Positions 1 through 7,236 of a DNA stretch of 23,781 bases are shown here, in pieces (position 1 is the first letter of the stretch; every line of letters starts with the position of its first letter). Source of the DNA: a virus. The DNA lies in IMG/VR virus record IMGVR_UViG_3300007540_000109, positions 1 through 23,781 of that record, one strand, 5' to 3'. The position numbers and the translations under genes were made by a program. A model generated the notes under the pieces. The model had not been told where the DNA came from. It made no database searches and worked only from the letters and a program-made list of their open reading frames with translations.

Positions 1-204
1 ATAGGTAACCAAGGAACTGCTAATACTACACAAGGAACACAAGGTACTAAAGGTACTCAAGGACCGAAAGGTAAAATCGGACCTGCCGGTGTTCAAGGTA
101 TCATAGGTAACCAAGGAACTGCTAGTACTACACAAGGAAATCAAGGTAGCACTGGTACTCAAGGTCCGAAAGGTAGTCAAGGTACTGATGGTAATAAAGG
201 TATT
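1..204 (+). repeat. 102-bp imperfect tandem repeat in the fibre gene
   Basis: Bases 1-38 recur at 103-140 with a single difference (aat to agt). The two 102-bp units encode 34-residue collagen-like blocks, each starting IGNQGTA and containing GTQGPKG near residue 19. The second half of unit 2 is more diverged. Such repeats typically arise by slippage or recombination and change fibre length. Confidence 0.75.
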
Positions 205-747
205 CAAGGTAATGTAGGTGGAGCTAGTTCAAACATCGGTACTCAAGGTGCAGTAGGACCTACAGTAACAGGTACTACTAACGGTGTAATTACTTGGGAT
301 GATACTGAAAAATACGGTGATATAGAATCGAACTTCACGTATGACGGTACAAGAGTTTATATCAACGGAGCATTAAGAGTAGGATCTGCTGCTGCAAATC
401 CATCTACAAACGGACTTATACATGCATCAAACGATGTAATCGCATACTCATCATCAGATATTAGATGGAAAGAGAATATTAAAACAATCTCAGACGCATT
501 AGGTAAAGTGATGCAGATCAACGGTGTTGAGTTTGACTGGAAAGAATTGACCGAAGAAGAAAAGTGGGAACAGCATAGCAATGAAGGCCACGACATAGGT
601 GTTATCGCACAAGAGATTGAAGCTATAATCCCAGAATTAGTAGTTACTAGAGAGAATGGGTATAAAGCTGTTAAGTACGATAAGCTTGTAGCTATCTTAA
701 TTCAAGCAATAAAAGAGCTAAACGAAAAAGTAGAAAAGTTATCTTAA
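1..747 (+). CDS. Collagen-like tail fibre with C-terminal S74 auto-cleaving chaperone domain (5' end outside window)
   Basis: The reading frame is open from base 1 to the stop at 745-747, so the N-terminus lies upstream; 248 residues are visible. Residues 1-85 are Gly-X-Y-like collagen repeats (many GTQG, GPKG and GNQG units), forming at least two 34-residue units. A short beta-rich stretch follows (about 90-145). The last ~97 residues match the intramolecular chaperone/peptidase S74 domain: the SDIRWKENI start motif, then GVIAQEIEAIIPELV, then YKAVKYDKLVAILIQAIKEL. In this family the domain trimerises the fibre and cleaves itself off before the Ser of S-D-x-x-x-K; here Ser152 (codon 454-456) and Lys157 (codon 469-471) fit that dyad. 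The protein is therefore probably a distal host-binding fibre or adhesin. Its neighbours are glycan-related genes, which suits an adhesin locus. The domain assignment is secure; the fibre's place on the virion is inferred. Confidence 0.88.
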   Translation: MGNQGTANTTQGTQGTKGTQGPKGKIGPAGVQGIIGNQGTASTTQGNQGSTGTQGPKGSQGTDGNKGIQGNVGGASSNIGTQGAVGPTVTGTTNGVITWDDTEKYGDIESNFTYDGTRVYINGALRVGSAAANPSTNGLIHASNDVIAYSSSDIRWKENIKTISDALGKVMQINGVEFDWKELTEEEKWEQHSNEGHDIGVIAQEIEAIIPELVVTRENGYKAVKYDKLVAILIQAIKELNEKVEKLS

Positions 748-749
748 AA

Positions 750-785
750 GTTGCCTAGCAACAGAATATTACCTATATTAGGTAA
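750..785 (+). other. Two adjacent small hairpins between fibre and glycosidase genes
   Basis: In the 47-base gap, GTTGC(750-754)-CTA-GCAAC(758-762) can form a 5-bp hairpin. It is followed by a perfect 7-bp stem, TTACCTA(769-775)-TAT-TAGGTAA(779-785). Neither has a U-tract, so an intrinsic terminator is unlikely. An RNA processing or stability element, or a protein-binding palindrome, is possible. The function is unknown. Confidence 0.4.
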
Positions 786-794
786 ATAAGTTAT

Positions 795-1781
795 ATGGAA
801 AGAAATTTAGCTAAACGAGCATTACAAGCAGGTGGTGTTATAAAGCCTATGATTATCCCGTCTTCAGAGACGAGAGGATCAGGTCTTTGCAACCCATCTG
901 TTTTTATAGATGATAATGGAGATATCTTAGTCATTATCAGAAACGTCAACTACGACTTTTTTCATCTAGAACACGACAAGAGATTTGCTAACTGGGGTAC
1001 CAGCTGGTTAATTTATCTTCATAGAGAAGATGATGTACGTTTACATACTTTTAATTTTCTAGCTAAGTTAAATAAAGATTTAGATATAGAATGGTATCAT
1101 AAGATTGATACTTCTGAATTAGATGTAGAACCTATCTGGGAGTTTGTCGGATTAGAAGATGCTAGACTTTTTAGATGGGACGGTACATTATACGGAAGCG
1201 GTGTTCGTAGAGATACTACAGATTACGGTCAAGGTAGAATGGAGTTATCTGAACTACAGGTAACATCCGAAGGAGTAAGAGAAGTAAAACGTAATAGAAT
1301 AGAAGTACCATTCGACCCAGACTCTTACTGTGAAAAGAATTGGATGCCGATCTTAGATAAACCCTTTCATTATATAAAATGGGCCAATCCAACTCAAGTA
1401 GTAAAAATAGCTGATGATAAAAACTCTTGCGAGGTAGTACATCAATCAGAAAAAACAGTACCAGATACATACGGCTTTAGAGGAGGCTCTCAAGTTATTA
1501 GAATACCAGAAGGATACTTAGCGATCGTCCATGAAACGAATTTCGGGTACAACGAACACGGTACTAAGGACTCATCTTACCCTCATAGATTCGTTATGTG
1601 GGATGAGAACTTCGAAATAATTAAGACCTCAGAGAATTTTCATTTTATGGATTCTGAGATTGAATTCTGCTGCGGATTAGCAGATTATGGAGACAACTTT
1701 TTAATTACTTACGGTAATCAAGACAATACAGCTTATGTAATGTCTATCTCAAAACAGACGGTTTATGAATTTATCGGTTAA
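795..1781 (+). CDS. Five-bladed beta-propeller glycosidase-like protein (GH43/GH130-type)
   Basis: This 328-residue protein has the repeated blade pattern of the GH43/GH130 beta-propeller superfamily. Visible elements are NPSVF (33-37) followed by GDILVIIRN, GLEDARLF (119-126, resembling the G-x-E-D-x-R element of GH130/COG2152-like proteins), KNWMP (181-185), GGSQV (230-234) followed by GYLAIVHE, YPHRFVMWD (262-270), and a last blade with IEFCCGLA and LITYGNQDNTA (289-313). No signal peptide or membrane segment is seen. It lies between the fibre and a methyltransferase gene and overlaps the latter by 17 bases, suggesting coupled expression. It could trim or bind a surface or fibre glycan, or act as a phosphorylase/transferase. 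The fold call comes from pattern recognition by eye, and the substrate is unknown. The start follows a TAAGTTAT sequence. Confidence 0.55.
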   Translation: MERNLAKRALQAGGVIKPMIIPSSETRGSGLCNPSVFIDDNGDILVIIRNVNYDFFHLEHDKRFANWGTSWLIYLHREDDVRLHTFNFLAKLNKDLDIEWYHKIDTSELDVEPIWEFVGLEDARLFRWDGTLYGSGVRRDTTDYGQGRMELSELQVTSEGVREVKRNRIEVPFDPDSYCEKNWMPILDKPFHYIKWANPTQVVKIADDKNSCEVVHQSEKTVPDTYGFRGGSQVIRIPEGYLAIVHETNFGYNEHGTKDSSYPHRFVMWDENFEIIKTSENFHFMDSEIEFCCGLADYGDNFLITYGNQDNTAYVMSISKQTVYEFIG

Positions 1782-3009
1782 GAGAGATATTGAAAGGTTA
1801 GTAAACCTACATATAAATGATCCTAGAGATATTGAAACTAACTTTAATCTTGGATGGTCATTTGAGAGTATTGGACAGCATGCCTCAGCTCTCACTCACT
1901 ACTCTAAGATTTCAGAATTAGCAGAAGACAAGCTAACACAGTATGAAGCGTTAATTCGTATAGCTGAAAACTTTCGTAAACATACTGGACGTCCTACAAG
2001 CGAAAGAGCTATGTTGTTGCACGCTTGTTCTCTCTTACCAGAAAGACCTGAAGCGTACATACTCTTAGCTAAGCACTACTTATCCAACGGTATGTATCAC
2101 GAAGCAGATAGCTACCTTTCTATCTATAAAGCTAAGTCTATGTTTAATGGACCATCTTTAAGATTACCGATAGTAATATTAGATTGGGATTACGACCTCA
2201 TACAGATGCAGACAGAATGGATGTTAGGTAGAGGACCTAGCGCTAGGACGCACGCCGAAAAATTAATGAACGAGTACGAATTACCTAAAGACATAGCATT
2301 ATCTGCTAGACAGTACGTAGGAAAAGTAAAAGGAGACATGTACCCAGTACGTAAGTATATTAAAGGAGAGCATAAATTTAGATTGCCGTTTAGAGGAATA
2401 GAAAAGGTTGATACCAATTACGCTCAAGCACTACAGGATATGTTTGTTCTCGCTGTACTCGACGGCAAAGAAAATGGAACATATTTAGAGATAGGAAGTA
2501 ATCAACCTATCTACAATAATAATACGTACCTATTAGAACAATTTAACTGGAGAGGAGTATCTGTTGAATTAGAAGTAAGTTATAACAACGAGTTTAATCT
2601 AATACGAAAGAACCCAGCAATGACTGAAGATGCTACCGAATGTCATTATGCCTACTTATTAGAGACTTACGGCATAGGAAAAGTAGTAGACTATCTTCAA
2701 GTAGATTGCGAACCAGCAGAAACTACTTATAAAGCACTTCAAAAAATACCTTTTGATAAGTATACTTTTAGAGTTATAACTTATGAACACGATTACTATC
2801 AAGACCTAGAAGGAAAATATCGTGAGTTATCTAGAGATTACTTAACTAATTTAGGGTATGAATTAATAATTGGGAACGTAGGTACGGATTTAAACAACAG
2901 TTTTGAAGACTGGTACGTTCACCCAAACTATGTAGATACAAAAAGAGTAGACTTAATAAAAGACGTAAACAGTAATATTGTACCAATTCACAAACATCTA
3001 TTAATATAA
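1765..3009 (+). CDS. TPR-like N-terminus fused to FkbM-family methyltransferase
   Basis: This 414-residue protein appears to have two parts. Residues ~20-190 are helical repeats with TPR-like spacing (NFNLGWSFESIGQHASALTHY, then ALIRIAENFRKHTGR, then AYILLAKHYLSNGMYHEADSY). Residues ~215-400 are a class I SAM-dependent methyltransferase of the FkbM type. Motif I is GTYLEIGS (238-245), and the FkbM hallmark VDYLQVDCEPAE (308-319) is present, followed by FRVITYEHDYY (335-345). FkbM enzymes O-methylate sugars or small molecules, so a role in modifying a glycan on the virion or host surface is plausible; that is inference. The gene begins inside the end of the glycosidase gene. Its stop shares one base with the next start (TAATG), so the set 795-3257 looks like one translationally coupled unit. 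Confidence 0.7.
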   Translation: MNLSVKRDIERLVNLHINDPRDIETNFNLGWSFESIGQHASALTHYSKISELAEDKLTQYEALIRIAENFRKHTGRPTSERAMLLHACSLLPERPEAYILLAKHYLSNGMYHEADSYLSIYKAKSMFNGPSLRLPIVILDWDYDLIQMQTEWMLGRGPSARTHAEKLMNEYELPKDIALSARQYVGKVKGDMYPVRKYIKGEHKFRLPFRGIEKVDTNYAQALQDMFVLAVLDGKENGTYLEIGSNQPIYNNNTYLLEQFNWRGVSVELEVSYNNEFNLIRKNPAMTEDATECHYAYLLETYGIGKVVDYLQVDCEPAETTYKALQKIPFDKYTFRVITYEHDYYQDLEGKYRELSRDYLTNLGYELIIGNVGTDLNNSFEDWYVHPNYVDTKRVDLIKDVNSNIVPIHKHLLI

Positions 3010-3257
3010 TGGCAAATAAGAAACTAACACAAGAAGAAATAAGACAGCTAGAGAATATCCAGCATCAGAGAACTAATATGCTCGCTCAACTCGGGAACAT
3101 GGAGGTGACTATGATGAAACTTCAAAAAGAGAAAGAAAAAGGATTAAAAGCTATTAAAGAGCTTGAGCAATCAGAACAATTTTACTATAAGGTACTTCAA
3201 GAGAAATACGGACAAGGAAGATTAGATTTACAAGCTAACGAGTTTATCTCAGATTAA
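3009..3257 (+). CDS. Small coiled-coil protein, unknown function
   Basis: This 82-residue protein is mostly a predicted helix or coiled coil rich in Lys, Glu and Gln, with heptad-like Leu/Ile/Met spacing over residues 6-65. It contains no Cys and no known catalytic motif. It starts on the last base of the upstream stop codon (TAATG), which indicates translational coupling to the methyltransferase gene. It is the last gene before a strong terminator. Similar short coiled-coil proteins are common near phage tail genes, but I do not recognise a family. Confidence 0.7.
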   Translation: MANKKLTQEEIRQLENIQHQRTNMLAQLGNMEVTMMKLQKEKEKGLKAIKELEQSEQFYYKVLQEKYGQGRLDLQANEFISD

Positions 3258-3279
3258 AGAGGGTTTCGGCCCTCTTTTT
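3256..3279 (+). terminator. Intrinsic terminator after the fibre/glycan operon
   Basis: A perfect 8-bp stem, AAAGAGGG(3256-3263) and CCCTCTTT(3270-3277), has a TTTCGG loop and ends in a T-run. It lies immediately after the stop of the coiled-coil gene and immediately before a CTATTTATA promoter-like element at 3280. Confidence 0.88.
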
Positions 3280-3293
3280 CTATTTATAATAAA
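3280..3293 (+). promoter_or_regulatory. Putative phage late promoter, CTATTTATAATAAA
   Basis: The element directly abuts the upstream terminator and lies 10 bases before the next start codon. The 14-mer is identical to the one at 6151-6164 upstream of the tail tube gene. It contains TATTTATA, the reverse complement of the T4 late promoter core TATAAATA. No -35-like element is evident, as in T4 late promoters. Activity is inferred from position and recurrence. Confidence 0.6.
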
Positions 3294-3303
3294 CTGATCC
3301 CAA

Positions 3304-4350
3304 ATGGCTTTAGAAAACAAGAAATCAATCCTACAACCTCAATCTATAGAAGCACAGCAGTATAGGTTGAAAGAGTCAAGACTAGTAAACACAGTAGCTA
3401 CTCCTATTACATTCACAAACCAAGTAAGATCAGCTGCACCAGCTAGACCATCACTCTTCGCCCCTAATCCAGCAGATACCGTAGGTTCAGGCGATGTAGT
3501 AACATCTGACACTTCAACCGGAACAGATAACTCATCAAACGGTGGATCATCCTCATCGGTAGTTTATAAAAGAGATGCGATCTCTTTAGATGGATCTGCG
3601 TACCTTACCGCTTCTTTAGATCTTACAGATCCAGATTTAAGTATTGCTAACGTTACAGGAAGCCGTTGGGGATTTGTATTTATGGTAGATACAGAGAATC
3701 GTAAAGCAGGTCACCGTCAGACACTTTTACATACGTACTCTGGATCTGCTCAAAGTTCTTCTTTAGAGATGGGAATTGGAGAAGATGGAGGATTGTTCTT
3801 AGAATACAAAAATAACGGAGGAGTACTAACATACGCCGGTCATCCAAACACTCAGGTTCGAACAAGACATCTTGCTAGGCTAGATCAATTTGAAGGTAAG
3901 CAAGGAAATGGGTATACGTATATACAATTCGACAGACAGAGCTCTGGGACCAATACTCCAAATGTCCGAGCTAGTCACACCGGATTATTCGGTAGAGGAG
4001 GAGCTACTATTTTCGAATCATCTTCAGTAAACCTAACATCAATCCTCGGAGCAGACTTAGATATTAGTAATAATGATAACCTTTATATTGGCGGTACTTC
4101 TGCAAGACCGAATTCAAATTTCTCCGGATCTATAGCATATGCCGCTATTTACAAAAGAGCTCCATTTGCAGGATTTATTCAACAACTAAGAGATAGTGGT
4201 ACGGATCCTACTTATACAACTGTAAATAATACCTTCGTTAGAGAATATAGATTTAATGGAAGCATAGTAGAACGTACAGGAAGTTTAGCAACAACTCAAG
4301 TACCTTTAGGCACATCAGGAAGTATAACTTACGTAGATGCACATAAATAA
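3304..4350 (+). CDS. LamG/concanavalin-like domain virion protein
   Basis: This 348-residue protein has a polar N-terminus (1-60), a Gly/Ser/Thr-rich linker (about 61-87), then a jelly-roll region (about 92-285) with the LamG/ConA-like pattern. It begins SLDGSAYLTA, continues with RWGFVFMVDTENRK and LEMGIGEDGGLFLEYKN, and closes with NLYIGGTS and FSGSIAYAAIYKRA. The last ~60 residues form a separate Thr-rich tail. No signal peptide is present. LamG-like domains on virions usually bind glycans or decorate the capsid or tail. It sits directly upstream of the sheath gene in its own late-type transcription unit, so a structural role is likely; the exact virion location is unknown. Confidence 0.6.
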   Translation: MALENKKSILQPQSIEAQQYRLKESRLVNTVATPITFTNQVRSAAPARPSLFAPNPADTVGSGDVVTSDTSTGTDNSSNGGSSSSVVYKRDAISLDGSAYLTASLDLTDPDLSIANVTGSRWGFVFMVDTENRKAGHRQTLLHTYSGSAQSSSLEMGIGEDGGLFLEYKNNGGVLTYAGHPNTQVRTRHLARLDQFEGKQGNGYTYIQFDRQSSGTNTPNVRASHTGLFGRGGATIFESSSVNLTSILGADLDISNNDNLYIGGTSARPNSNFSGSIAYAAIYKRAPFAGFIQQLRDSGTDPTYTTVNNTFVREYRFNGSIVERTGSLATTQVPLGTSGSITYVDAHK

Positions 4351-4371
4351 AAATTTTTGCACTTTAGCTAC

Positions 4372-4385
4372 ATATTTATATAAAG
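4372..4385 (+). promoter_or_regulatory. Putative phage late promoter upstream of the tail sheath gene
   Basis: TATTTATA at 4373-4380 is embedded in ATATTTATATAAAG in the 57-base gap before the sheath gene. It begins 35 bases upstream of the ATG. It matches the recurrent element seen at 3280, 6151, 7199, 8259 and 18752. Confidence 0.55.
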
Positions 4386-4407
4386 AACAAACTAACCCTT
4401 CATAACG

Positions 4408-6150
4408 ATGGCAGAAAGAATTTTATCACCAGGTGTATTCTCAAGAGAGAATGACCTATCTTTCGTTACCCCAGCACCGGGAGAGATCTCAACAGCATTA
4501 ATAGGACCTACTGTAAGAGGACAGTTAGGTGTACCGACTATTGTAAGATCTTACGGAGAGTATTTAAATACATTCGGCAGCACTTTTAAATCAGGTAGTG
4601 ACTACTATAGCCACTTCACTTCTTTAGCTGCAGAAAAATACTTCGAGCAAGGCGGGACTTCCCTTTTGGTAACAAGAGTATCAGACCAAAACTTTACAAG
4701 CGCTACTGCAACCGTATATTCAGGTTCAACTGAATGGTTCGAATTATCAACAATCGCTCAAGGCGAGATTATGAACAACAGCGGTTCAGCAACTGAAAAC
4801 TTATCAGAAAACGCTTTACTTAGCGGTTCAGCGGATAACGTAAGATGGGAAATCACTAACAAGAACGCTTCTCAAGGAACTTTCTCATTAGTAGTAAGAA
4901 GAGGTGACGATAATCATAAGAGCAAAATCATCTTAGAATCTTATCAAAACTTATCTTTAGATCCAAAATCAACAAATTACATTGCAAAAGTAATTGGCGA
5001 TCAGTCTAGAACAGTCGATCCTTCAGATGGAGCGGTAACGGTTGAAGGTGATTATCCAAACGCTTCTAAGTACGTATATGTATCTAACGTAAACTTCAAA
5101 ACACCAGATTACTTAACTGCCGACGGAACAGCAGATCCAGCATTCTCAGGATCATTTGATAATTTTGTTATCGGCAGTGGTTCAGAACACGGTACTTTCG
5201 GAAATGCAACAGGTCAATTATTTGATGCTAGTAGAGTTGCTAATTTCTATCAAAATATCAACGGCACAGATACACAAGGGTTAGATGCTGATTCAACAAA
5301 TGGTAGAAACTACGATAAAGCAGCATTAACATTAGCCAATAGAGACGAATACAGATTCAACGTACTATTGACACCAGGTATTACTAAAGACGAACACTCT
5401 TCAGTAGTTAACAGTTTTGTTAATATGGTTGAAGATAGAGGTGATGCAATCTACGTAGCTGATTTAGTACGGCACGGAGTTAGTGTGTCAACTGTAACTA
5501 CTCAAGCTAATTCAATGAATAGCTCATTTGCAACTAGTTACTGGCCATGGGTTAAGATTGTTGATAATCAATTAGGAAGAAACGTATGGTCTCCGGCTTC
5601 TACAGTTATCGGCGGTGTTTACGCCTTTACTGATAGAGTAGGTGCTGAATGGTTTGCTCCAGCAGGTCTATTAAGAGGAGGTATCCCAACAGTAGTTGGG
5701 GCAGAAAGAAAACTTTCTCAATCAGACAGAGACACTCTCTACAGCGGGAAAGTAAACCCACTAGCTACCTTCCCAGGTTCAGGCGTAGTTGCTTACGGTC
5801 AGAAAACATTACAAACTAAAGCATCAGCTTTAGATAGAGTAAACGTTAGAAGATTGTTAATCAACTTGAAGAACTTTATCGGTGATGAAGCTAACAACTT
5901 AGTATTCGAACAAAATACAATCGCTACAAGAAATAGATTCTTAGCTTCTGTTAACCCATACTTAGAGTCTGTAGTACAGAGACAAGGTCTTTACGCATAC
6001 AGAGTAGTAATGGATGATACAAACAACACTGCAGATGTAATCGACAGAAATCAATTAGTAGGTCAGATCTTTATCCAACCAACTAAGACTGCTGAATTCA
6101 TCGTATTAGACTTCGTTGTACAGCCAACTGGCGCAAGCTTTGGAGCGTAA
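4408..6150 (+). CDS. 18: Contractile tail sheath protein (T4 gp18-like)
   Basis: This 580-residue protein has the typical sheath N-terminus: SPGVFSRENDLSFVTPAPGEI (6-26, split by family-conserved small residues), then ALIGPTVRGQLGVPTIVRSYGEYLNTFG. It also has the sheath-conserved C-terminal domain from about residue 470 (VNVRRLLINLKNFI, then FEQNTIATRNRF, then GLYAYRVVMDDTNN and VGQIFIQPTKTAEFIVLDFVV). Sheath subunits form the contractile outer tube that drives the inner tube through the host envelope. The variable middle (about 90-270) is Ser/Asn/Gly-rich, consistent with the protruding domains of gp18. It lies directly upstream of the tail tube gene, as in T4, with its own late-type promoter element. 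Arg codons are nearly all AGA. Confidence 0.95.
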   Translation: MAERILSPGVFSRENDLSFVTPAPGEISTALIGPTVRGQLGVPTIVRSYGEYLNTFGSTFKSGSDYYSHFTSLAAEKYFEQGGTSLLVTRVSDQNFTSATATVYSGSTEWFELSTIAQGEIMNNSGSATENLSENALLSGSADNVRWEITNKNASQGTFSLVVRRGDDNHKSKIILESYQNLSLDPKSTNYIAKVIGDQSRTVDPSDGAVTVEGDYPNASKYVYVSNVNFKTPDYLTADGTADPAFSGSFDNFVIGSGSEHGTFGNATGQLFDASRVANFYQNINGTDTQGLDADSTNGRNYDKAALTLANRDEYRFNVLLTPGITKDEHSSVVNSFVNMVEDRGDAIYVADLVRHGVSVSTVTTQANSMNSSFATSYWPWVKIVDNQLGRNVWSPASTVIGGVYAFTDRVGAEWFAPAGLLRGGIPTVVGAERKLSQSDRDTLYSGKVNPLATFPGSGVVAYGQKTLQTKASALDRVNVRRLLINLKNFIGDEANNLVFEQNTIATRNRFLASVNPYLESVVQRQGLYAYRVVMDDTNNTADVIDRNQLVGQIFIQPTKTAEFIVLDFVVQPTGASFGA

Positions 6151-6164
6151 CTATTTATAATAAA
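6151..6164 (+). promoter_or_regulatory. Putative phage late promoter upstream of the tail tube gene
   Basis: CTATTTATAATAAA begins at the base after the sheath stop codon and is identical over 14 bases to the element at 3280-3293. The tube ATG follows at 6180. An independent promoter for the very abundant tube protein would make sense. Confidence 0.6.
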
Positions 6165-6179
6165 GTAAATAACTAGAAG

Positions 6180-6665
6180 ATGCCTACATTAGATCCAAAC
6201 GAAATCATGTTTACTGCCTTCGAACCGAAGGTAGCAAATAGGTTTATCATGTACATCGATGGTATCCCATCATACATGGTTAAGAGTGCTACATCACCGT
6301 CTTTCACAGATAATATTGTAAAACTCGATCACATTAACACATACAGAAAAATCCGAGGTAAGAGAGAGTGGCAGAACATGACCCTTACTTTATACGATCC
6401 AATAACACCTTCAGGTGCTCAAGCAGTAATGGAGTGGGCTCGTTTATCTTACGAATCAGTAACTGGTAGAGCTGGTTATTCTGATTTCTACAAGAAAGAC
6501 GTAACTCTCAACTTGCTAGGTCCTGTAGGCGATATCGTTGGTGAGTGGATTATCAAAGGTGCATTCATTCAGAATTCAAACTTCGGACAATATAACTGGT
6601 CTACAGATACTGCTGTTGAAGTATCATTAACACTCGCAATGGATTATTGCGTACTAAACTTCTAA
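6180..6665 (+). CDS. 19: Tail tube protein (T4 gp19-like)
   Basis: At 161 residues it is very close in length to T4 gp19. Conserved features are FEPKVANRFIMYIDGIPSYM near the N-terminus (14-33), the middle IRGKREWQNMTLTLYDPI (58-75), and a C-terminal beta-strand pattern (WIIKGAFIQNSNFG, then VEVSLTLAMDYCVLNF). Hexameric rings of this protein form the rigid inner tube inside the sheath. It sits immediately after the sheath gene, as in T4. The start is preceded by an A-rich leader with no Shine-Dalgarno sequence. Confidence 0.93.
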   Translation: MPTLDPNEIMFTAFEPKVANRFIMYIDGIPSYMVKSATSPSFTDNIVKLDHINTYRKIRGKREWQNMTLTLYDPITPSGAQAVMEWARLSYESVTGRAGYSDFYKKDVTLNLLGPVGDIVGEWIIKGAFIQNSNFGQYNWSTDTAVEVSLTLAMDYCVLNF

Positions 6666-6672
6666 TTAAGTT

Positions 6673-7137
6673 ATGGATAATTTTGATCTAAGAAAATTCT
6701 TAGCAGAAAGCAAACAACCTATCCAAGAGATGGACGCTCCTATGGAAGTAGAAGCACCAATGGAAGGTGAGACAATGGAAGAGATGGTTGCAGAATATGT
6801 AACTGAAGCTCTTAAAGGACAGGATATTAAAGAAGTAACTAGCATCATCGAAAGAACTTGTACTAAAGCAATGTACGAAATGAAGATGGAAGTTATTGCT
6901 GAAGTAATAGGTGCTTACGAAGGTAGACTATCAGAAATTAAAGGCAGTCAATACTTCAAAGAAATGGCTGACGAAGCTAAAGTTGCTAACCAGGAAGGTA
7001 TGATCAGCGGTCTTCATGAATTGGCAATCGCCGTTAAAGAAGAGTACAAAAAAGCTTACATGCCAGAAGAGGTAAAAGAAGAAGAGCCTAAGAAAGAAGA
7101 AAAAAAAGACAAGAAAGAAGAGAAAGAAGAAAAGTAA
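6673..7137 (+). CDS. Acidic protein with Lys/Glu-rich tail, unknown function
   Basis: This 154-residue protein opens with NFDLRKFLAE (3-12), a short N-terminal signature I recall in several marine phage virion proteins. A Met/Glu-rich acidic stretch follows (17-40), then a helical middle (41-125), and finally a very low-complexity Glu/Lys tail (about 127-154). There is no catalytic motif. It lies seven bases after the tube gene and before a terminator, so it is probably co-transcribed with the tube from the 6151 element. A small virion or assembly factor is the best guess; it resembles scaffold-type proteins only in composition. Start context is AAGTT-ATG. Confidence 0.65.
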   Translation: MDNFDLRKFLAESKQPIQEMDAPMEVEAPMEGETMEEMVAEYVTEALKGQDIKEVTSIIERTCTKAMYEMKMEVIAEVIGAYEGRLSEIKGSQYFKEMADEAKVANQEGMISGLHELAIAVKEEYKKAYMPEEVKEEEPKKEEKKDKKEEKEEK

Positions 7138-7158
7138 ACCTCGCCCTGTCAAGCAAAT

Positions 7159-7195
7159 AAAACCCGGATCTTAGTTGGTTCGGGTTTTCTTTTTT
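7159..7195 (+). terminator. Intrinsic terminator after the tube operon
   Basis: The stem AAAACCCG(7159-7166)/CGGGTTTT(7181-7188) has a 14-base loop that can pair partly. It is followed by a T-rich tract to 7195. It lies 21 bases after the acidic-protein stop codon and just before the promoter-like element at 7199. Confidence 0.85.
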
Positions 7196-7198
7196 CAT

Positions 7199-7212
7199 AT
7201 ATTTATATATAA
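7199..7212 (+). promoter_or_regulatory. Putative phage late promoter for the tail assembly chaperone genes
   Basis: TATTTATA at 7200-7207, within an A/T-only stretch, follows a terminator directly and precedes the gp26-like ATG by 29 bases. This repeats the terminator-promoter arrangement at 3256-3293. Confidence 0.5.
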
Positions 7213-7236
7213 ATTGAGTTACACCTAATTAAGTAT

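Noticed and set aside
1-204. Short regular repeats that could suggest a CRISPR array
   Set aside because: The repeats are in frame and encode Gly-X-Y collagen-like protein. There are no constant repeats with unique spacers and no cas genes.
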